Notes under the pieces: generated by a model
The model's database searches: none
What the model was told of the DNA's origin: nothing
The model's input: only the letters and a program-made list of their open reading frames with translations
Assembly: GCA_031292145.1 (NCBI GenBank)
Contig: JARLHR010000233.1
Coordinates: 1 to 54,648, forward strand
Length of the DNA: 54,648 nt
Source of the DNA: Clostridium sp.
Lineage (GTDB): Bacteria > Bacillota > Clostridia > Clostridiales > Clostridiaceae
Direction: 5' to 3'
Program-made: the position numbers and the translations under genes
Shown: one piece after another, positions 51,358 through 54,648 of the stretch
Layout of the letters: every line of letters begins with the position of its first letter
Numbering within the stretch: position 1 is the stretch's first letter

Positions 51358-51550
51358 TAGCTCTGTTAGACAATAATCTTGATATTGTTATATAAATTAG
51401 AAAAGAACTGCCACACTTATACAAATTCAATTTGTAAATAAACCCAATTATGGTATAATATGTGTACTAAACAATGAATACATTATAGTAATTTATTTCA
51501 TGGCAAAGATTGAGGCACAATCGAGAAAATAATATTAGGAGATGTGTGTT

Positions 51551-52462
51551 ATGATAGAAAAATTATTTCCATTGAAAGATGGAAAAAGAGTATTTATTAG
51601 ATATTATAATAATTTACCTAATGCAGAAACGATATTGTATCTGCATGGAGGGCCAGGCGACAACTGTGAGAACTTTAATTGCGCTGCTTATTTACTTTCT
51701 AAAAACTTTAATATTGTTATGCTTGATCAAAGAGGTGTTTTAAGATCTGATAGAGTTGAGGAAAATGAACCATTAAGTGTTCAAATGCTTATTGATGATT
51801 GCGAGTATATTAGAGAACAGTTAAATATTGAACAATGGATCGTAATAGGACATTCATATGGAGGATTTTTAGCATTATTATATGCATATCAATTTTCAAA
51901 ATCAATAAAGGCAGTTATATATGAAAATCCTAACTGGAGTAGTTTTGACTCTATAAAAACACTTAACCGTAATACATATAATTATCTTAGTAATATTAAT
52001 GAACACGAATTGGCTAAAAAAATTGATTCTAAAATTAATAACTGTACTGATTTTGAAATGCTTGCCGAATTACAAATGGAAATTCCATGGGAATATCGTA
52101 AGGAAGTTTATTATATGAAAGAGTGGACGGATGAAGTTAGAAAATATTGTTCACTAAAAGATATTTCATCTACTCAATGGGAAAATAGTATTATTCATAG
52201 TAAGCAAATTATAGCTGATAAAATAAATTTGAATAACTACATTCATTATCTAAGAGAAATTCACTGTTCATCCTTATTAATTAAAGGCGACCATGATCCT
52301 GTAATAAGTATAGAGTTTCAAGATTATTTTGTGCAGAATTCGCTAAATGGTAAATTGGAGATAGTTAACGATTGTGGACATTTTATTCATACTGATCAAG
52401 TCAGAGATTTTTGTAATATAGTTACTAATTTTATAAAATGCATATGTGTGCCAAATGATTAG
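51551..52462 (+). CDS. Alpha/beta hydrolase, proline iminopeptidase-like
   Basis: About 303 aa. The oxyanion strand LYLHGGPGDNCEN, DQRGVLRSDR, the nucleophile elbow GHSYGG, the acid in IKGDHDPVIS and the histidine in NDCGHFIH give a complete triad. HGGPG and DQRG are marks of the S33 prolyl aminopeptidase group, though the enzyme could be another esterase. Start at ATG 51551 after TTAGGAG; an ATG three codons upstream overlaps that site. A family-2-like GGCACAATC fragment lies at 51514, just before the gene. Confidence 0.8.
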   Translation: MIEKLFPLKDGKRVFIRYYNNLPNAETILYLHGGPGDNCENFNCAAYLLSKNFNIVMLDQRGVLRSDRVEENEPLSVQMLIDDCEYIREQLNIEQWIVIGHSYGGFLALLYAYQFSKSIKAVIYENPNWSSFDSIKTLNRNTYNYLSNINEHELAKKIDSKINNCTDFEMLAELQMEIPWEYRKEVYYMKEWTDEVRKYCSLKDISSTQWENSIIHSKQIIADKINLNNYIHYLREIHCSSLLIKGDHDPVISIEFQDYFVQNSLNGKLEIVNDCGHFIHTDQVRDFCNIVTNFIKCICVPND

Positions 52463-52544
52463 TCTATTAAGTTCTATTAATTCTTCACATTTATTAATTT
52501 ATGTATTAACAGGTAGTTCGAAATTATCATACCTTTCTACTTTA

Positions 52545-52601
52545 GGCACAATCAAAAAAATAGAAGCCTATCTACCAAAAGATAAACTTCTATTTTTTTA
52601 A
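52545..52601. terminator. Short family-2 element acting as a two-way terminator
   Basis: GGCACAATCAAAAAAATAGAAG and CTTCTATTTTTTTAA pair around a 20-base loop. It lies between two convergent genes, and T runs follow the stem on both strands. Confidence 0.65.
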
Positions 52602-52614
52602 ATATATATAAATA

Positions 52615-52833
52615 CTAAGCAACTTCATACTTAGTAACTTGTCTGCTAGTTAATTGAGCACCAGATTTCTTAACAAAACTGCCAGAATTAGTTTTGAAAA
52701 TACTCTTAGCAATAATAGTATTCATAAGTGCATCAACTTGATCCTTAGTAAGATCAGCCTTAACGCCAGATATACTTAAAGTTGATTTTACACCATTTTC
52801 AGTTAAAAAAGTCATAGCTAAAGTATACTCCAT
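52615..52833 (-). CDS. DUF2922 family protein
   Basis: A 72 aa protein, complete for the DUF2922 family: YTLAMTFLTENGVKSTLSISGVKADLT and DALMNTIIAKSIF. It forms a pair with DUF1659 downstream of which it lies, as in many Firmicutes; the function is unknown. AAGGGAGGTGAATTAA precedes the ATG. Confidence 0.85.
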   Translation of the reverse strand: MEYTLAMTFLTENGVKSTLSISGVKADLTKDQVDALMNTIIAKSIFKTNSGSFVKKSGAQLTSRQVTKYEVA

Positions 52834-52854
52834 TTAATTCACCTCCCTTCTATT

Positions 52855-52966
52855 CAGTTAATAGTTATGAGTTAACAGGTAAGAGTTGATGATGAGATTA
52901 CTGTGTGTAATTTCGTAAAGATTTCAACCAAAACTCTTAACTCTTAACTGTTAGTTCCTAACTGAT
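52855..52966. repeat. Palindromic spacer in the DUF1659-DUF2922 pair
   Basis: GTTATGAGTTAACAGGTAAGAGTT and AACTCTTAACTCTTAACTGTTA are largely complementary and enclose an AGATTACTGTGTGTAATTTC core. A likely RNA hairpin that could set the ratio of the two proteins. Confidence 0.5.
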
Positions 52967-53191
52967 TTAAGCGTTCGCCAAACTAGAAGATTCATTTATA
53001 AAATAATCTCTAGTTTTAGCTTCTAAAACACCTTTGATAGCATCAGCAACATCATAGATATTTTGTACATTCGCATCTGCTTTAACATTTGCGAAAGTCT
53101 TCTTAGCATAGATTGGATCTCCAGCTTTATCTACAGATTTTTCAACTTCAATGCTAAGAGAAATTGAGTCAATAGTTTTAGTTACAGCCAT
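52967..53191 (-). CDS. DUF1659 family protein
   Basis: A 74 aa protein: AVTKTIDSISLSIEVEKSVDKAGDPIYAKKTFANVKADA and AIKGVLEAKTRDYFINESSSL match DUF1659. The ATG at 53191 has AAGGAGGGAAACAAC before it; upstream codons in this frame are not translated. Role unknown. Confidence 0.85.
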   Translation of the reverse strand: MAVTKTIDSISLSIEVEKSVDKAGDPIYAKKTFANVKADANVQNIYDVADAIKGVLEAKTRDYFINESSSLANA

Positions 53192-53299
53192 GTTGTTTCC
53201 CTCCTTTATCTTGTTTTCATAAAGGATATATGACAATGCTAAATTTTTTACCAACTTTTCAAAAACTTTTTTAATTATATTTTGGATCCTCTCTTATTA

Positions 53300-53495
53300 A
53301 TCACATATATACGCTGCGACAAAGGGCATATTGATGGAGTTGTTGAAATAGACGAAGTTTTTTTGTAAGGCTAAAGTATAATTTTATTTTAAGGAAAGGA
53401 TATAAAAATGGAAGCTTACATTCTTGCTTTTTCTAGGTTAACCATAAAAAACAAGTTGAATCCTTATAGCTTCCTAAAATATTGAAAAGGGTTAT
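53300..53495 (+). pseudogene. Possible transposase relics
   Basis: GGGCATATTGATGGAGTTGT onward reads GHIDGVVEIDEVFL then stop, like the DDE-start VEIDE motif of ISXO2/IS1595 transposases. About 100 bases later KNKLNPYSFLKY then stop resembles an IS66 C-terminus. Both are short and without context, so this is tentative. The remainder of 53255-53688 shows nothing. Confidence 0.3.
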
Positions 53496-53688
53496 AAATT
53501 TAATTATAATTATTTATAATTAATAGAAAGATTTAATACTTACTTGTAATTAAGTGTGCAGTAAGGGTAATTTATAATATCTATAGATAATACAATCTGA
53601 CAATTTTAAAAAATAAGTTGAAATACATTTTAAAGCATTATATGATAAATTCAGGCATCGATGTACTCTATAAAAAAGAAGGAAAACT

Positions 53689-54144
53689 ATGGATATTAAT
53701 ATTGAAATGATACCATTATATAAAATCGCTTATATACGAAGAACAGGCCCTTACGGTTCAGATAATATACAAACAATGGAACAATTAAAAAGTTGGGCCA
53801 GAGAAAAAAACTTATTTAATGAAAGTTCAATCATATTAGGAATAGCCCAAGATAACCCTGAATTCACAGAACCTAAAGATTGTCGTTATGATACATGTTT
53901 AGTTGTTTCGGATGAATTTACGGTTAATAATAAGTATATTAATTTTGGAAGAATTATTGGTGGAAAATATTGCGTATTTAAAATAAGTCATACTGTAGAG
54001 GCTATGCAAAAAGCATGGATGGAGATATTTTCGGAGTTATCAAAAAAAAATCACGAATTTGATAATGGAAGACCTATCCTTGAACGCTATGCGATACAAA
54101 TGATAAATAAACACTTCTGTGAAATTTGCGTACCGATATTATAA
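53689..54144 (+). CDS. GyrI-like small-molecule-binding protein
   Basis: A 151 aa stand-alone GyrI-like (AraC effector-binding/SOUL-like) domain: IEMIPLYKIAYIRRTGPYG at the start, then YDTCLVVSDEF and GGKYCVFKISHTVEAMQKAWMEIF. Related domains bind drugs or small hydrophobic ligands. No DNA-binding part is attached. AAGAAGGAAAACT precedes the ATG. Confidence 0.8.
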   Translation: MDINIEMIPLYKIAYIRRTGPYGSDNIQTMEQLKSWAREKNLFNESSIILGIAQDNPEFTEPKDCRYDTCLVVSDEFTVNNKYINFGRIIGGKYCVFKISHTVEAMQKAWMEIFSELSKKNHEFDNGRPILERYAIQMINKHFCEICVPIL

Positions 54145-54454
54145 AAGAATATTAAAACAAATTCCAATGTATTGTTTATGTAATTCACAATCTTCTTAAA
54201 TTAAGCATTATAGGCGGACAATCTTACCTATAATTTTTTTACAATATATTTCAACATTATATTAAAACACAACCTATTTATTAGATAAGTAAGTCATATA
54301 TTTGTTGAACTTTAAACAGATGTTATTATTAGAAAAAATATATATTTTTGTTATGACACCAAATTAAGTTTAGTAAATACGTTTGGAATATTATTTAAGT
54401 TTAATTGGATAGCTTCTACTCAAAAATAAGTAAAATATTGTTTGGAGTGTTTCC
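54145..54454. other. AT-rich intergenic stretch
   Basis: CACAATCTTCTTAAA near 54187 is a family-2-like fragment. No gene or strong hairpin is seen. Confidence 0.4.
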
Positions 54455-54648
54455 TTATAGATATCCAATTTAAGAATTATACTTATGCCTTGAAATAATA
54501 CTATATCAGAAAGGACAGGTACTCTTTTGTGCAGTGTTACATTAGAGAATAAGTTGCAGGCATTTCTTCATCAGAAGTTGTTCCATTTTTGCTTGTCACG
54601 AGCTTGCCTCGGGAGCATGCTGAAATGGTGCAACTTCTGATGTTAGAA
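54455..54648. repeat. Family-1 rod element cut by the window end
   Basis: It starts TATAGATATCCAATTT and from about 54510 is almost identical to 45530-45690, including AGGTACTCTTTTGTGCAGTG and GAGCATGC. Only the left arm and part of the loop are in the window. The terminal repeat belongs to the GATATCC type, although the interior matches a copy with the GATAAAC type. Confidence 0.8.

Overview
This window looks like a chromosome segment of a solvent-forming Clostridium sensu stricto, of the C. beijerinckii / C. saccharoperbutylacetonicum kind. That call is inference from the very AT-rich DNA, strong GGAGG ribosome sites, a T-box-controlled thrS, several orphan MglB-like sugar-binding proteins, secreted GH12 and GH43 glycosidases, and an endolysin with choline-binding-type repeats. 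No database search was possible.

Layout. 0.4-2.5 kb: a secreted GH12 glucanase and an ImmA/IrrE peptidase whose upstream helix-turn-helix partner is a 20-codon stub. 2.7-22.2 kb (minus strand): a complete contractile-tail and lysis module in PBSX/Xkd order (tail terminator, sheath, tube, chaperone with a -1 frameshift extension, tape measure, hub and baseplate genes, fibres, XhlA, holin, GH24 endolysin). There is no portal, capsid, protease or terminase gene, so it fits a headless R-type tailocin or domesticated tail. Its tape-measure gene is split by a group I intron that encodes a homing endonuclease. 23-44.8 kb: ordinary chromosomal genes (GH43-ricin, 2H phosphoesterase, two HD proteins, EFR1 ferredoxin, Rpn nuclease, TauE, AzlCD with HxlR, thrS, PadR with DUF2812, a broken methyltransferase) and five orphan MglB-like binding proteins. 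45-49.8 kb (minus strand): a phage early module (XRE, Rha-ORF6C, DnaD-like, DnaC-like, DUF1653, a sigma-like late regulator). It has the same orientation as the tail module but lies 22 kb from it. 50.7-54.1 kb: a sigma-70 factor, an alpha/beta hydrolase, a DUF1659/DUF2922 pair and a GyrI-like protein.

The most unusual content is between the genes. A family of about 120-315 bp elements (family 1; about a dozen complete or partial copies, with both window ends lying inside copies) folds into long rods. The helices are replaced by unrelated but still complementary sequence from copy to copy, while the internal-loop motifs and the ATAGATAAACAA or ATAGATATCCAATT ends stay constant. A second family of 158 bp and shorter elements (family 2, GGCACAATC ends, apparent 3 bp TAA/TTA target duplication) shows the same behaviour, and one copy sits inside the thrS T-box leader. 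A 24-36 bp CCACGA/TCGTGG hairpin and a 70 bp nested element (family 3) complete the set. Several genes end within a few bases of, or inside, these elements and take their stop codons from them.

How the parts may work together (inference): the ImmA peptidase, XRE/Rha proteins and the sigma-like regulators are the candidate control genes for the tail/lysis operon. That operon contains the intron, a frameshift, an internal terminator and family-1 rods, all of which could set expression ratios after transcription.
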